Shown here: positions 51,958 through 62,156 of the stretch, piece after piece
Position numbering within the stretch: the first letter of the stretch is position 1
How the letters are laid out: each line of letters opens with the position of its first letter
Assembly: GCA_018883325.1 (NCBI GenBank)
Contig: VEQH01000001.1
Location: 105,986 to 169,985, forward strand
Direction: 5' to 3'
Source of the DNA: Flavobacteriales bacterium
GTDB taxonomy: Bacteria > Bacteroidota > Bacteroidia > Flavobacteriales_D > Crocinitomicaceae
Length of the DNA stretch: 64,000 nucleotides
Program-made: the position numbers and the translations under genes
The notes under the pieces: model-generated
Told to the model about the DNA's origin: nothing
The model's input: the letters and a program-made list of their open reading frames with translations, nothing else
Databases searched by the model: none

Positions 51958-53238
51958 TTATTCTCCTGCTGATGTTGAACCTCCGCCTTGACCAAGATAC
52001 AAACGAATTGTAAATCTCAAGGTATTTGCCAATGGACTTTGACGACCACTAATTGAAGCTAAATAAGAGAAATCAAAGGCAAACATATTGTATTTTAAGC
52101 TTGCTCCAAAATTTAAAAATTGACGATTTCCTTTGTTTTTACTTTCAATAAATACACCTGAACGTACAGCGAAAACATCATTGTACCACCATTCAACTCC
52201 AGCTGCGATATTGATTTCAGTTAATTCTTCTTTGAATCTTGAACCTTTTACAATTTCGAAAGAACCATCAGTATTTTGAATAAAGTTTCCATCTTCATCT
52301 TTTGCCAAAGCGCCCGGTGCATCATAAAATGATTGAATCATTCCACTGATAACACCAACATCGCTAGGTCTACCAATGAAAGCGTCGCTAGGTAAACTGC
52401 CATATCCAACTGTAGATTTTGTAATTCCAGGAGTTGGAACTAATAATTTTTGTAAATCCAATGCAAATGTTACGTGATTGTATCTATCAAATTCAGCTTT
52501 GAAAGAGTTACCAATTTTCATATTCATTGGAATAAAATCTCTTTGTGACAATTCAGAATAAGCAACTTTGTTTCCAATGTTATTGAAAGTCGCTGCAAAT
52601 GTGTAAACTCCATCTAATTTTCCGATTTTCGCATCGTCATTGAAATAAGTAAACGATAAATCTGCTGCACCAACAACTCCAGGTTTTGTATTTACACCTC
52701 CAACTGTCAATCCACCTGTTAAATTAGAATAAGCGAATTTTCCATTCAAACCAATACTTAATTTATCTGCTAATTTAAAAGCATAAGCACCTGTCAACTC
52801 AAATTCACTTGGTTTATCGTCGCGAATTACATTTCCTGAAGCGTCAGTAAAAGTAATTTCACCCAAACTAAAAAATCTTAAAGCTCCACCAATTGTATGT
52901 ATTTTATTCAATTGAACATATCCTGAAAGATAAGATAAATGAATATCATTAGTAAGTTGTCTTAACCAAGGAACATAAGATAAGCTGACTTCAGACTTAG
53001 TTTTGGAAAAGCTCAATGCAGAAGTATTCCAATAAACAGATGAAGAACTAGGACTTAAAGCTGTTCCTGCATCCCCCATTCCACCTGCTCTTGAATCAGG
53101 CGTAATTGACATAAAAGGTAAAGCCGTAGTTATTGTATTTAATTGTAAATCATTATCTGTAACCCCAGAACCTGTTGGTTGAGCGAATGTTATAAACGAA
53201 ATGATTGAAAAGAAGAGTATTAGACCAGTATTTTTCAT
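51958..53238 (-). CDS. porV: T9SS outer-membrane shuttle protein PorV
   Basis: PorV (LptO) receives T9SS cargo at the outer membrane and hands it to PorU. The 426 residues have a signal peptide (LILFFSIISFITFAQ) and a 14-strand FadL-like barrel; the family start LPFMSITPDSRAGGMGDAGT and SSVYWNTSALSF are diagnostic. It is 59 bases after porU on the same strand, with ispF after it. Confidence 0.95.
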   Translation of the reverse strand: MKNTGLILFFSIISFITFAQPTGSGVTDNDLQLNTITTALPFMSITPDSRAGGMGDAGTALSPSSSSVYWNTSALSFSKTKSEVSLSYVPWLRQLTNDIHLSYLSGYVQLNKIHTIGGALRFFSLGEITFTDASGNVIRDDKPSEFELTGAYAFKLADKLSIGLNGKFAYSNLTGGLTVGGVNTKPGVVGAADLSFTYFNDDAKIGKLDGVYTFAATFNNIGNKVAYSELSQRDFIPMNMKIGNSFKAEFDRYNHVTFALDLQKLLVPTPGITKSTVGYGSLPSDAFIGRPSDVGVISGMIQSFYDAPGALAKDEDGNFIQNTDGSFEIVKGSRFKEELTEINIAAGVEWWYNDVFAVRSGVFIESKNKGNRQFLNFGASLKYNMFAFDFSYLASISGRQSPLANTLRFTIRLYLGQGGGSTSAGE

Positions 53239-53297
53239 TAAGAATTGTTCAAATATAGATTTATAATATACGTTAATGTGTAAGGTTTATTGTTTAA

Positions 53298-56200
53298 TCA
53301 GCGCAAAATAACCAATTTTTCTGTTTTCTCTGTCGTTAATCCATCAGAATTTTTAATTTTTAATCGATAAACATAAACTCCTTTTGCCAATTGATCTTCG
53401 TATTCATCTTTTCCATCCCACTCTATTCCCTCTGAACGGAAACCAGTTGTTGGTACAATTGTATTGATTGTTTTCACTAATCGACCAGAAACTGTGAAGA
53501 TTTGAATTTGTGTTTCTAAACTGTTGCAAGCTTGATTATGTTCAAACATAAAGGATGTTTTTGTTGTAAAAGGATTTGGATAATTGTAAACGTGATCTAA
53601 TTTAGGTTCTTCCTTTTCTTGCACAACAAAGTCAACAATTACCGTTGAGGAATTATTATTTACATCCCAAACTTTAATTTCTAAGGTGTGTTTTCCTTTT
53701 TCCAAACCTTTCAATTGGTATCGAATTTCTCCTCTTTGAAAATTATCTAATTCAGAAACATAAAAATCATTCAGATTAATTGGATTTGCAATGTCGCCAT
53801 CTAAAATTGCAAGAATATCGTGACCAATTCCATTTCCAACCGTGTTTATTCCATTTTCATCAAAAGCTTTTAATAACAATACAGGTTCAGTATCAGTCAC
53901 GCTTCCATTGATGAATTTTTCATCATTCATAAATGCTTCTAAGGTTGGTCCTTGATTATCTTCAATTCCACTTGGGTCGATTCCTCCGATTACAAAAGTT
54001 GTATCATAACCAAAAGCATCATCGTTGTCATTAAAGGCGTAATAACTAATTTTTCCGTCGCCATAATTTAAGGCAATATCCTTAGGTACAACAAATGAAA
54101 ACTCAAAATAACCATTCTTTATTGAATCTTTTCCTTTGTAAACAATGTTTCTTTGAAGTTCATAACTCATCACAGGCGACGATGGGTCTTGCCCTAGCGT
54201 TTTTTGTGTTTTAATTTTATCGAAAATGGAAGGTACAACAACACCTGAAAAATCATTCAAAACATCACCATTGAAATTTTCTAAATGACCTTTAATTGTT
54301 ACTTTACTAAGCGCTTTCAGCGTATCAACTTGAACAAGAGGATTTTTTCCATTAATGCTATCAGTAACAATTTTAAATTTTGGTAATGCAATTTTTAGTG
54401 CAGGATCACCAATCAAAGTAAAACTTCTTTTATTATCGCTATTACCAGCTTCATTTTTTGTTCTTCTAACAATTTCGCCAAAAGTTCTCGGATTTCCTTG
54501 TGCATCGCGTTGAAAAACATTTCTGTAAAAAGCTAAGCCTGTATTGGAATTGACACCAAAATAAACAGAGCGTGTAGTTGTCATCAATGCAATTGCAGCA
54601 CCATTTGGATTCAATGAAGCCCATTCTCCTGCTGAAACCCTTGAAGGATCATCGTATTTTGTGAATTCACAAGTTGCAGAAACAAATAAATTCATTGCGT
54701 TTATGTTATTCCAAGATTGGATTTGTGGAATCGTAACAACTCTTTCTTCTGCTAATCCAACTTCGCCACCATGACCAACATAATTTACTATTAAAGCTCC
54801 TCTTTGCACTCGATCAGTAATCGCATTGAAAACATCTGGATAGCGTTGACCACCAGCAGAAGTTTGTTGAGGAAAAGCATCCATGTAAAGTTTATCACAA
54901 TTCATTTCTCTGTGATTTTTCTTCACCCAATTGTATTGAGGCTCTGTATCATATTTTAAGAAATAAGCTCCTTCTTCATCGTCTGCAACTTGAACATATT
55001 TTAGTCGCCAATCACCATAAGTATTTGCACTATTATCGCCCAAACAACATGATGCACCTTGATTTGCAAACAAACTCGAACCATTTTTCATATAGTGTTC
55101 AATTTTGTCAACTTGTTGCTTTGCTTGCGTCACATTACTTGCTAGAATTCTACCAATTCCAATGTCTAACATATCCGTAGATTCAATAGATTCATTATCG
55201 TCTAGCATTCCAAAGAAATCATCTGTAACTAAAGCTGCAATATGGTTTTCACTATTTTCAACTTGATAAGTTAGCACATAATTATTATTGTTAGAAACTC
55301 TGTCTTTTGGGTCGAATGTTCCATCGCCAAAAAGCAATAAATATTTCGGTCTTGTTGACGGATTCGTAGCTCCTCTGTCGTAAAACATTTTAGCAAACAT
55401 TCGTATTGCACCAGCGTCTTTTGCTCCTGAACTAAATTCATTAAAGATTGCATCCGTCGTTGCCACATGAACAGTCAAACCTTCTTCACGGTGTAAATCA
55501 GCCAATCGATTCGCCTGCGAAATAAAATCTGAATGTGTAACAATGAGATAATCAGCTTGTGGTAAACCGTGTAAGTTTTGATAGGCAACCGGACCTACAA
55601 GTTCGGGAGTAAAAAAAGAAGAACCATTTGACGCTACATATTCTTTATATTCTAAACTAGTTTTAAACGTAAAATTTGAGCCAGCAACAACACCTGTAAC
55701 TCTTTTTGGCTGTTGTCTGTCAGATACATCCCAAACAAATCCATTACTTGGGAAATTAGAAATTGTGTACGCTGCAACTTTCGTAGGTTGATTGATAATC
55801 AAAGACCTAAACCCAAATTGAGTTCCATAAAAAACTAATTTTCTTTTCGTGTTTAACAGAATTCTATCCAAATAGGTAAGCATATTCGGATTGTTTCTTG
55901 TTACTGTTATTTTCAATGGAATTGTTGATGGTGGATTTGCCAAAGTGAAAGATTTTGTTGATCTCGAAAAGTCAGTTCCACCTGTTCCTGGTAATAATTC
56001 ATCGAGTAAGATTTGATTATTTACAGAAAAACGTTGACTTGTTCCACTTGAAGAAACAGCATTTGACGCCATTGCAGATTTAAAACGTATCGGTGCTGTA
56101 TCAATATTTGGAATTGAAAAATTTATCGTTCTTTCAAGCTCTATATCAAATAATTCACCATACCAACGTTGACCTCCACTTACTAAATTCAACAAATCAT

Positions 56201-57128
56201 TTTCATAAACATCACGAAAATCATAATTTGTAAAAGTTGTATCTGCATTGTTGTCATTTAATGGCAAAGTAGCGATTCTATTCGGTGAAATAGATGAATT
56301 TATATTTATGAAATAATAAGAAAAGTCGGAATAAGGATTTCTAAGTTGCTCAAATTCTGCCGTTCCATTTGGATTCCATTTATGCGGTCCCCAAGCATTG
56401 AATAAAATATAATCATTGGCATCAAAACTACCATCTTGATCTCCAGCAATAAAAATAGAATTATTGACTAAATCATCTGGTCTATAAACTGAGTTTAATT
56501 CAGGAATCACACCATCGCCATTCCCATAAATATGAATATGGTTGGGATTCAAATTTGAGGTATTAATTCCACATGATTCTAGAAAAGACTTGTCAATTTT
56601 ATAAATACCATCTCTTTGAACAGAAATTTTAAACCACGTACCAGATCCTTCACGTAGAACAGAATTTTCAACAAAATCTTTTTGACTTGAAATCGCTTCA
56701 GTTTTTGTGATTTCAAACGAAATATTTTTTAATCTAAATAGCTGATTATTAACTTTTTTATAAGGAATTGCATGAACAACAAAATAATTTTGATTTCCAG
56801 CTGCTGTAACTTTGTAAGTTATTTTTAAATCCTCAGGAACATTAAAATTAACCGAATTCAAGTGATTTTTATCTATTTCTGGAGCTAGTTCAAAATCAAT
56901 ACTTTTAATTTTAACGGTAGCATTTTTAAATTTCACTTCTTCTTTAGCATAAAAAAAAGGAACTCCGTTATCAAGACCGCAGTCTTTAAGCTCAGAATAA
57001 ATTAATTTTTCACCTGTTTCTTTTTGCAAAGACTGTTGTTGCCACTCCAAATTATACTTAATCTCCTGAGCAAAACCTTTTAGATTTATGAGGAAGAGAA
57101 AAATAATTAAGATTTTTTTATACTTCAT
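53298..57128 (-). CDS. porU: T9SS sortase-like protease PorU
   Basis: PorU removes the C-terminal signal of T9SS cargo and attaches it to lipopolysaccharide. The 1276 residues begin with a signal peptide (ILIIFLFLINLKGFAQ) and contain a gingipain-like C25 protease domain with histidine 786 (NYVGHGGEVGLAEERV) and cysteine 820 (FVSATCEFTKYDDPSR), spaced as in the family. A C-terminal sorting domain (YNYPNPFTTKTSFMFEHN; LAKGVYVYRLKIKN) is present. It is divergent from porP/sprF. Confidence 0.95.
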   Translation of the reverse strand: MKYKKILIIFLFLINLKGFAQEIKYNLEWQQQSLQKETGEKLIYSELKDCGLDNGVPFFYAKEEVKFKNATVKIKSIDFELAPEIDKNHLNSVNFNVPEDLKITYKVTAAGNQNYFVVHAIPYKKVNNQLFRLKNISFEITKTEAISSQKDFVENSVLREGSGTWFKISVQRDGIYKIDKSFLESCGINTSNLNPNHIHIYGNGDGVIPELNSVYRPDDLVNNSIFIAGDQDGSFDANDYILFNAWGPHKWNPNGTAEFEQLRNPYSDFSYYFININSSISPNRIATLPLNDNNADTTFTNYDFRDVYENDLLNLVSGGQRWYGELFDIELERTINFSIPNIDTAPIRFKSAMASNAVSSSGTSQRFSVNNQILLDELLPGTGGTDFSRSTKSFTLANPPSTIPLKITVTRNNPNMLTYLDRILLNTKRKLVFYGTQFGFRSLIINQPTKVAAYTISNFPSNGFVWDVSDRQQPKRVTGVVAGSNFTFKTSLEYKEYVASNGSSFFTPELVGPVAYQNLHGLPQADYLIVTHSDFISQANRLADLHREEGLTVHVATTDAIFNEFSSGAKDAGAIRMFAKMFYDRGATNPSTRPKYLLLFGDGTFDPKDRVSNNNNYVLTYQVENSENHIAALVTDDFFGMLDDNESIESTDMLDIGIGRILASNVTQAKQQVDKIEHYMKNGSSLFANQGASCCLGDNSANTYGDWRLKYVQVADDEEGAYFLKYDTEPQYNWVKKNHREMNCDKLYMDAFPQQTSAGGQRYPDVFNAITDRVQRGALIVNYVGHGGEVGLAEERVVTIPQIQSWNNINAMNLFVSATCEFTKYDDPSRVSAGEWASLNPNGAAIALMTTTRSVYFGVNSNTGLAFYRNVFQRDAQGNPRTFGEIVRRTKNEAGNSDNKRSFTLIGDPALKIALPKFKIVTDSINGKNPLVQVDTLKALSKVTIKGHLENFNGDVLNDFSGVVVPSIFDKIKTQKTLGQDPSSPVMSYELQRNIVYKGKDSIKNGYFEFSFVVPKDIALNYGDGKISYYAFNDNDDAFGYDTTFVIGGIDPSGIEDNQGPTLEAFMNDEKFINGSVTDTEPVLLLKAFDENGINTVGNGIGHDILAILDGDIANPINLNDFYVSELDNFQRGEIRYQLKGLEKGKHTLEIKVWDVNNNSSTVIVDFVVQEKEEPKLDHVYNYPNPFTTKTSFMFEHNQACNSLETQIQIFTVSGRLVKTINTIVPTTGFRSEGIEWDGKDEYEDQLAKGVYVYRLKIKNSDGLTTEKTEKLVILR

Positions 57129-57233
57129 ACATTGTTTGTTTTCGAGGATGAACTAAGAAAAAACGAATAAACATCTTTTTTATTTCAATAAATATTCGAT
57201 ATTTGTAACCTTAAAACCAAAACCTCGTTAAGA

Positions 57234-58238
57234 TTGTTCGTGCTTAAACCTAAGTTTGTGAAGACATACGGCTCTAAATTATTTATACTCGCAATGATAT
57301 TCATTGCATCTCTCAGTAATGCAAGTTGGTCCCAAGACCCCACTTTTACTCAGTTCTATTCTAATCCAGTGTACTTAAACCCTGCACTTGCTGGTTCAAC
57401 AGGCTGTCCGAGGATAGCATTGAACTACAGAAATGAATGGCCTCAATTGACGGGTAATTATGTAACTTACAGTGCTGCATTTGACACCTATGCTAAAAGT
57501 ATTTCTGGCGGAATTGGTATAATTGCTTTGCATGACCAACAAGGACAAGGTACAATTCAAACTACAATGATTGGTGGTGTTTATTCCTATAACTTAAAAG
57601 TAAATCGTAAATTTTCCTTGATGTTTGGTGCAAGAGCAGCTTATTTTCAAAAGTTTTTAGATTGGGACAAATTGACTTTTGGTGATATGATTGATGCTAG
57701 AAGAGGTTTTATTTATCAGACTGGCGACGTACCAAGAGGAAATGGAAGAAGAGGTTTCTTTGATGCTTCTGCAGGATTTGTAGGTTTTGGTAAAGGGTTT
57801 TATTTTGGTGGCGCTGTTCACCATTTAAATCGTCCTGATGAATCAATGATTCTTGGTCAATCAAGACTTCCAATGCGTTTCACTGGTCACGCAGGTGCTG
57901 ACATCGCAATTGGATCTAAAGGACGATATGCAAGTACAACGAGTATCATGCCTAACATTATTTACCAATACCAAAATGGTTTTCAGGAATTAAGTATTGG
58001 TACTTACATTAAATATGGAAACTTTACTGTTGGAGCTTGGTACAGAAATAGAGATGCATTTATTTTGTGCTTTGGAATTACAACTGAGAAATTTAAAATT
58101 GGTTACAGCTACGATTTAACAGTATCAAAATTAGGAAACGGTATCTCCGGTGGTTCACACGAAGTATCAATGGGACTTAACCTAAAATGTAAAAAGAAAG
58201 CTAAGAATTTTAGAAAAATTTCTTGTCCTTCATTTTAA
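57234..58238 (+). CDS. PorP/SprF family outer-membrane protein
   Basis: PorP/SprF proteins are T9SS-associated outer-membrane barrels. The family opening QDPTFTQFYSNPVYLNPALAG is present after a signal peptide (LFILAMIFIASLSNASWSQ), followed by RNEWPQLTGNYVTYSAAFDT and barrel strands through about 334 residues. The start is uncertain: TTG 57234, GTG 57240 or GTG 57255 all precede the signal peptide, and 57255 gives the most usual N-terminus. It stands between porU and gldJ. Confidence 0.9.
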   Translation: MFVLKPKFVKTYGSKLFILAMIFIASLSNASWSQDPTFTQFYSNPVYLNPALAGSTGCPRIALNYRNEWPQLTGNYVTYSAAFDTYAKSISGGIGIIALHDQQGQGTIQTTMIGGVYSYNLKVNRKFSLMFGARAAYFQKFLDWDKLTFGDMIDARRGFIYQTGDVPRGNGRRGFFDASAGFVGFGKGFYFGGAVHHLNRPDESMILGQSRLPMRFTGHAGADIAIGSKGRYASTTSIMPNIIYQYQNGFQELSIGTYIKYGNFTVGAWYRNRDAFILCFGITTEKFKIGYSYDLTVSKLGNGISGGSHEVSMGLNLKCKKKAKNFRKISCPSF

Positions 58239-58303
58239 TTTTAATAATAGTTTGTAACTTTTTAATGTTTTTGAATTTATTTTCTACATCTAGACATCAT
58301 ATT

Positions 58304-60733
58304 ATGAAAATAACTAAGTTAAATTTATTTGGATTAACACTAATTGGATTAGTGCTTATTTCATCTTGTGCTAAAGAAACATCTTCTTCTACAGGCTGGG
58401 AATATAACAACTACGAAAATGGTGGTTTTGAAAAATTCGATGCTAGGGAACAAGAAACTGGTCCTGGATTAGTTATGATCGAAGGGGGAACATTCACAAT
58501 GGGTCGTACAGAACAAGATGTGATGCATGATTGGAATGCAAGAGCAGCTAGAGTTACTGTTTCTTCTTTCTACCTTGATAGAACAGAGGTTACGAACCTA
58601 CACTGGTTAGAATACATGTATTGGATGAAACGTGTTTACTACAAAACATACCCTCATGTTTACAAAAAAAGCTTACCAGATACTTTAGCGTGGAGAACTG
58701 CTTTAGGGTATAGAGAAAAATATGTAACTTATTACTTACGTCACCCATCTTACCGTGATTATCCAGTTGTTGGAGTGTCTTGGTTGCAAGCAAATGACTT
58801 TTGTAAATGGAGAACTGACCGTGTTAATGAAGCAATTTTAGTTCGTGAAGGTGTTATCAAATGGCATTTTTCTGATAATTCAAACCACTTGAACACGTTT
58901 AAAGGTGGTAGTGACATGGGAGATGTTGGAGCAGCAAATGCACCTCAAAAAGATTTCCAAAAAATGGTATCTACACCTCAAAATATGTTCACTACTGAAA
59001 ATTATTTGAATGGTGCTTATAACATTGAAACAGGTACAGTTGATGAAAACGGTGTTGCAAAAGGAGGATATACTTTAGATAATGGAACTAAAAAAATTCC
59101 TTTAGATAAGAAAACAGGACGTGGAATTCCAAGAGATCCATATCAATTGGAAAACTTTGACCCAGTTATGGCAGATGTTGAAACAGGACGTTTAGGTTCA
59201 AGACCTGTTAAATTGGAAGATGGTATTCTTTTACCAAACTACCGCCTACCAACTGAAGCTGAATGGGAATTTGCTGCGCTTGGATTAATTGGAAACCTTG
59301 ACCCAAATTCAGAAAACATTAACGACAGAAGAATTTATCCTTGGGATGGACATTATGTACGTCAAGCTGAGCAACAATTTGCAGGAGCAATTCAAGCTAA
59401 CTTTGTAAGAGGAAAAGGTGACATGATGGGTGTTGCTGGAAACTTAAATGACGGTGGCGACATTACTGTTAGAGTTGATGATTTTTGGCCTAACGACTAT
59501 GGTTTATATCACATGGCCGGTAACGTTTCAGAATGGGTAATGGATGTTTACCGTCCAATGTCAAGTGAAGTTTTTGAAGAATTTATGCCATTCCGAGGAA
59601 ATGTTTACAAAACGCAATTATTAGTTCCAGACGGTCTTTATGATAAACCTGTAAAAGCAACAGAAAACGTTTATGACGTTCATGGAATGAAAGAATTCGT
59701 AAATGAATTTGCTCGCGTTAAATACTTGGCTTATGCAAATTCTGCTTACCAACAAGGTAAAGGTTCAGCATACCAAACTAACGTTCCTTCTGGAGCTACT
59801 GCAACTAAAAATGATTCTATTATCAATAATAATCCAATGAACTCTAGAATCTATTCAAGACAAGATCCTAGAAAATATCAATTCAATTCACCTAGCGCAA
59901 GTTATGTTTCTAATAAAAACAAATTTACAGATCAAGAGAGACTACAATTTGAATTCCTTGATACTTTGAATATGTTATTAGATACGTCAATCGCTCTTTA
60001 TAATCAAGGAAGAACAGTTGCTGCATCTGCATACATTGAAAGAGTTCTATTTAATAAATTATTACCTGTTGATATTAAAGATGGAGCTACAACTGTAAAC
60101 TTACTTGAAAACATTATGATGCCAGCATTTAATATGGCAGCGCCTCCAGCTTACATGGGTATTGCGGTTGCAGGTGATCCAAATCATATATTCAGTAAAG
60201 AATACCTTGAGTATAAATTCCAATCTTATTACTTAGATCCAACAATTACAACTTGGATTATAACTCTAAGAAATGGTTTAACTGAATTTGTGACTGAAAC
60301 TAAAGGAAAACAACGATGGAGAAATGTAACAGTTGAAGAAAATGCTGGACGTTTAAATTATCGTCAAGATGATTACCGAGATGCTTTAGATGGTGATTTG
60401 GAATCTTCTATTTTCTACAACAACCCTACTCGCAAAAATGACATTAACCAAGGTAGAAGAAATACCAAACAAGTAATGTATCAAAGTGAACACGAAAATG
60501 AAGACCTTGAAGGTAATGCAATTAATAATTCTTCAAGTGGATGGCCAACAACATTAATCTCTGATAAATCAAGAGTTTACAAAGGAGGTTCTTGGGCAGA
60601 CAGAGCTTACTGGTTATCTCCTGGAAACAGAAGATTCCTAGATGAGGACAAAGGTTCTGCAATGATTGGTTTCAGATGTGCAATGGATAGAGTTGGAAGT
60701 TCAAGACCAAACTCCAAGAAAGGAAAAAAATAA
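58304..60733 (+). CDS. gldJ: gliding motility / T9SS lipoprotein GldJ
   Basis: GldJ is an outer-membrane lipoprotein of the formylglycine-generating-enzyme fold needed for gliding and T9SS function in Flavobacterium. The ATG at 58304 starts a lipoprotein signal (KLNLFGLTLIGLVLISSC); an upstream frame reaching 58223 overlaps the previous gene and is not used. GPGLVMIEGGTFTMGRTEQD, VSSFYLDRTEVTN and the C-terminal YKGGSWADRAYWLSPGNRRF match GldJ rather than GldK, and synteny with porU and murF agrees. At 809 residues it is longer than the roughly 560 I recall for F. johnsoniae, the excess lying between about 430 and 730. Confidence 0.88.
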   Translation: MKITKLNLFGLTLIGLVLISSCAKETSSSTGWEYNNYENGGFEKFDAREQETGPGLVMIEGGTFTMGRTEQDVMHDWNARAARVTVSSFYLDRTEVTNLHWLEYMYWMKRVYYKTYPHVYKKSLPDTLAWRTALGYREKYVTYYLRHPSYRDYPVVGVSWLQANDFCKWRTDRVNEAILVREGVIKWHFSDNSNHLNTFKGGSDMGDVGAANAPQKDFQKMVSTPQNMFTTENYLNGAYNIETGTVDENGVAKGGYTLDNGTKKIPLDKKTGRGIPRDPYQLENFDPVMADVETGRLGSRPVKLEDGILLPNYRLPTEAEWEFAALGLIGNLDPNSENINDRRIYPWDGHYVRQAEQQFAGAIQANFVRGKGDMMGVAGNLNDGGDITVRVDDFWPNDYGLYHMAGNVSEWVMDVYRPMSSEVFEEFMPFRGNVYKTQLLVPDGLYDKPVKATENVYDVHGMKEFVNEFARVKYLAYANSAYQQGKGSAYQTNVPSGATATKNDSIINNNPMNSRIYSRQDPRKYQFNSPSASYVSNKNKFTDQERLQFEFLDTLNMLLDTSIALYNQGRTVAASAYIERVLFNKLLPVDIKDGATTVNLLENIMMPAFNMAAPPAYMGIAVAGDPNHIFSKEYLEYKFQSYYLDPTITTWIITLRNGLTEFVTETKGKQRWRNVTVEENAGRLNYRQDDYRDALDGDLESSIFYNNPTRKNDINQGRRNTKQVMYQSEHENEDLEGNAINNSSSGWPTTLISDKSRVYKGGSWADRAYWLSPGNRRFLDEDKGSAMIGFRCAMDRVGSSRPNSKKGKK

Positions 60734-60743
60734 ATAAACTAAT

Positions 60744-60771
60744 AAGCTCGATTTAATCGGGCTTTTTTTTT
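60744..60771 (+). terminator. gldJ terminator
   Basis: AAGCTCGAT-TTA-ATCGGGCTT (9-bp stem with one G-U pair) is followed by eight or more T residues, 10 bases after the gldJ stop and 11 before the murF ATG. Confidence 0.9.
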
Positions 60772-60782
60772 GAAATTTGTTC

Positions 60783-62060
60783 ATGGAAAATTTATTTCAA
60801 CTTTTTTATCAAACTACTGGAGTTTCAACAGATACTCGAAAAATAACCAAAGATTCACTTTACGTAGCTCTGAAAGGAGAAAATTTTGATGGGAATAAGT
60901 TTGCAACGCAAGCAATTGAATTAGGTGCAAAATTTGCAATTGTTGATGATAAAAACGTTGAAAATCAATCCACTATTTTCTACGTTGAAAATGCTTTAAT
61001 CTTTCTTCAAAAATTAGCCAATTATCACAGAAGAAAATTCAATATTCCATTGATTGGAATAACAGGAAGTAATGGAAAAACAACCACTAAAGAATTAATC
61101 AATGCTGTACTTTCAACAAAATACAATACATTGTGTACAGTTGGAAATCTAAATAACCACATTGGAGTTCCTTTGACTTTACTTCGTCTAAACGAGGAAC
61201 ATCAGATTGCGATAATTGAAATGGGGGCAAATAAGCCCAAAGACATAGAAGAATTATGCCTTATTGCGGAACCAACCATTGGAATTATTACAAATGTTGG
61301 TAAAGCTCATTTACAAGGATTCTTAAGCTTTGAGGGAGTTCTAGAAACAAAGAGTGAACTTTATTCGTCACTGCTTAAAAATGAAGGTAAAATTGTTATA
61401 AACGGAGACGATGAAATTCTTAAAAACAAAGTAAATTCATTTAACCTAGAAAAAATATTTTATGGAATTTCAGAACTAAATCAAATCAAAGGAGAACTTA
61501 TAAGACTAAATCCTTTTGTTGAATTAATCTGGAAAAAAGATGAATATTGCTCCCCTCCTATTCAAACTAATCTAGTTGGGAAATACAATTTCTTTAATTT
61601 TTTGGCCGCTATAACATTTGGAACAATTTTTAAGGTTGAAAATGAAAAAATAAACAAAGCTATTGCCGATTATATTCCAACCAATAATCGCTCACAGATT
61701 CAAAAAACGGAGCAAAATACCTTAATCATAGATTGCTACAATGCAAATCCTTCGAGTATGCACGTTGCATTAGAAAGCTTTTATGAAATAGAAAATCCAA
61801 AAAAGCTTGCGATTCTTGGTGATATGTTTGAATTAGGAGAAGAAAGCGACCTCGAACATAAAAAAATCATCGATTATTGCATTGATAAAAAGATCAATTT
61901 CCTAACAGTTGGTACTTACTTTAAAAAACACAACTCTTCAGGATTTATAGACACAGGCGCAATAATTGAATATTTAAAATCAAAAGAATTGACGAATAAT
62001 TTGATTCTACTTAAAGGTTCAAGAGGAATTGCATTGGAGAAAATCATTGAATTCCTGTAA
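60783..62060 (+). CDS. murF: UDP-MurNAc-tripeptide--D-Ala-D-Ala ligase
   Basis: MurF adds D-Ala-D-Ala to the peptidoglycan precursor. With the ATG at 60783 there are 425 residues (a TTG 6 bases upstream is an alternative). The N-terminal STDTRKITKDSLYVALKGEN, the ATP site GITGSNGKTTTKE (about 92-104), NNHIGVPLTLL, IEMGANKPKDIEEL and DCYNANPSSM are all family signatures. A terminator lies just upstream, so it needs its own promoter or readthrough. Confidence 0.96.
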   Translation: MENLFQLFYQTTGVSTDTRKITKDSLYVALKGENFDGNKFATQAIELGAKFAIVDDKNVENQSTIFYVENALIFLQKLANYHRRKFNIPLIGITGSNGKTTTKELINAVLSTKYNTLCTVGNLNNHIGVPLTLLRLNEEHQIAIIEMGANKPKDIEELCLIAEPTIGIITNVGKAHLQGFLSFEGVLETKSELYSSLLKNEGKIVINGDDEILKNKVNSFNLEKIFYGISELNQIKGELIRLNPFVELIWKKDEYCSPPIQTNLVGKYNFFNFLAAITFGTIFKVENEKINKAIADYIPTNNRSQIQKTEQNTLIIDCYNANPSSMHVALESFYEIENPKKLAILGDMFELGEESDLEHKKIIDYCIDKKINFLTVGTYFKKHNSSGFIDTGAIIEYLKSKELTNNLILLKGSRGIALEKIIEFL

Positions 62061-62156
62061 TTCCAAACGGAATGTTTTTTAGATAAAATCGAAATTTAAT
62101 TTGAAAATCGAAACCTTATAAAATAAATACCGTTCTAAAGCTCATAACAACAAGTT

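Noticed and set aside
58304..60733. Naming the FGE-like lipoprotein GldK
   Set aside because: The N-terminal pattern and the porU/murF neighbourhood fit GldJ, and gldL, gldM and gldN do not follow.
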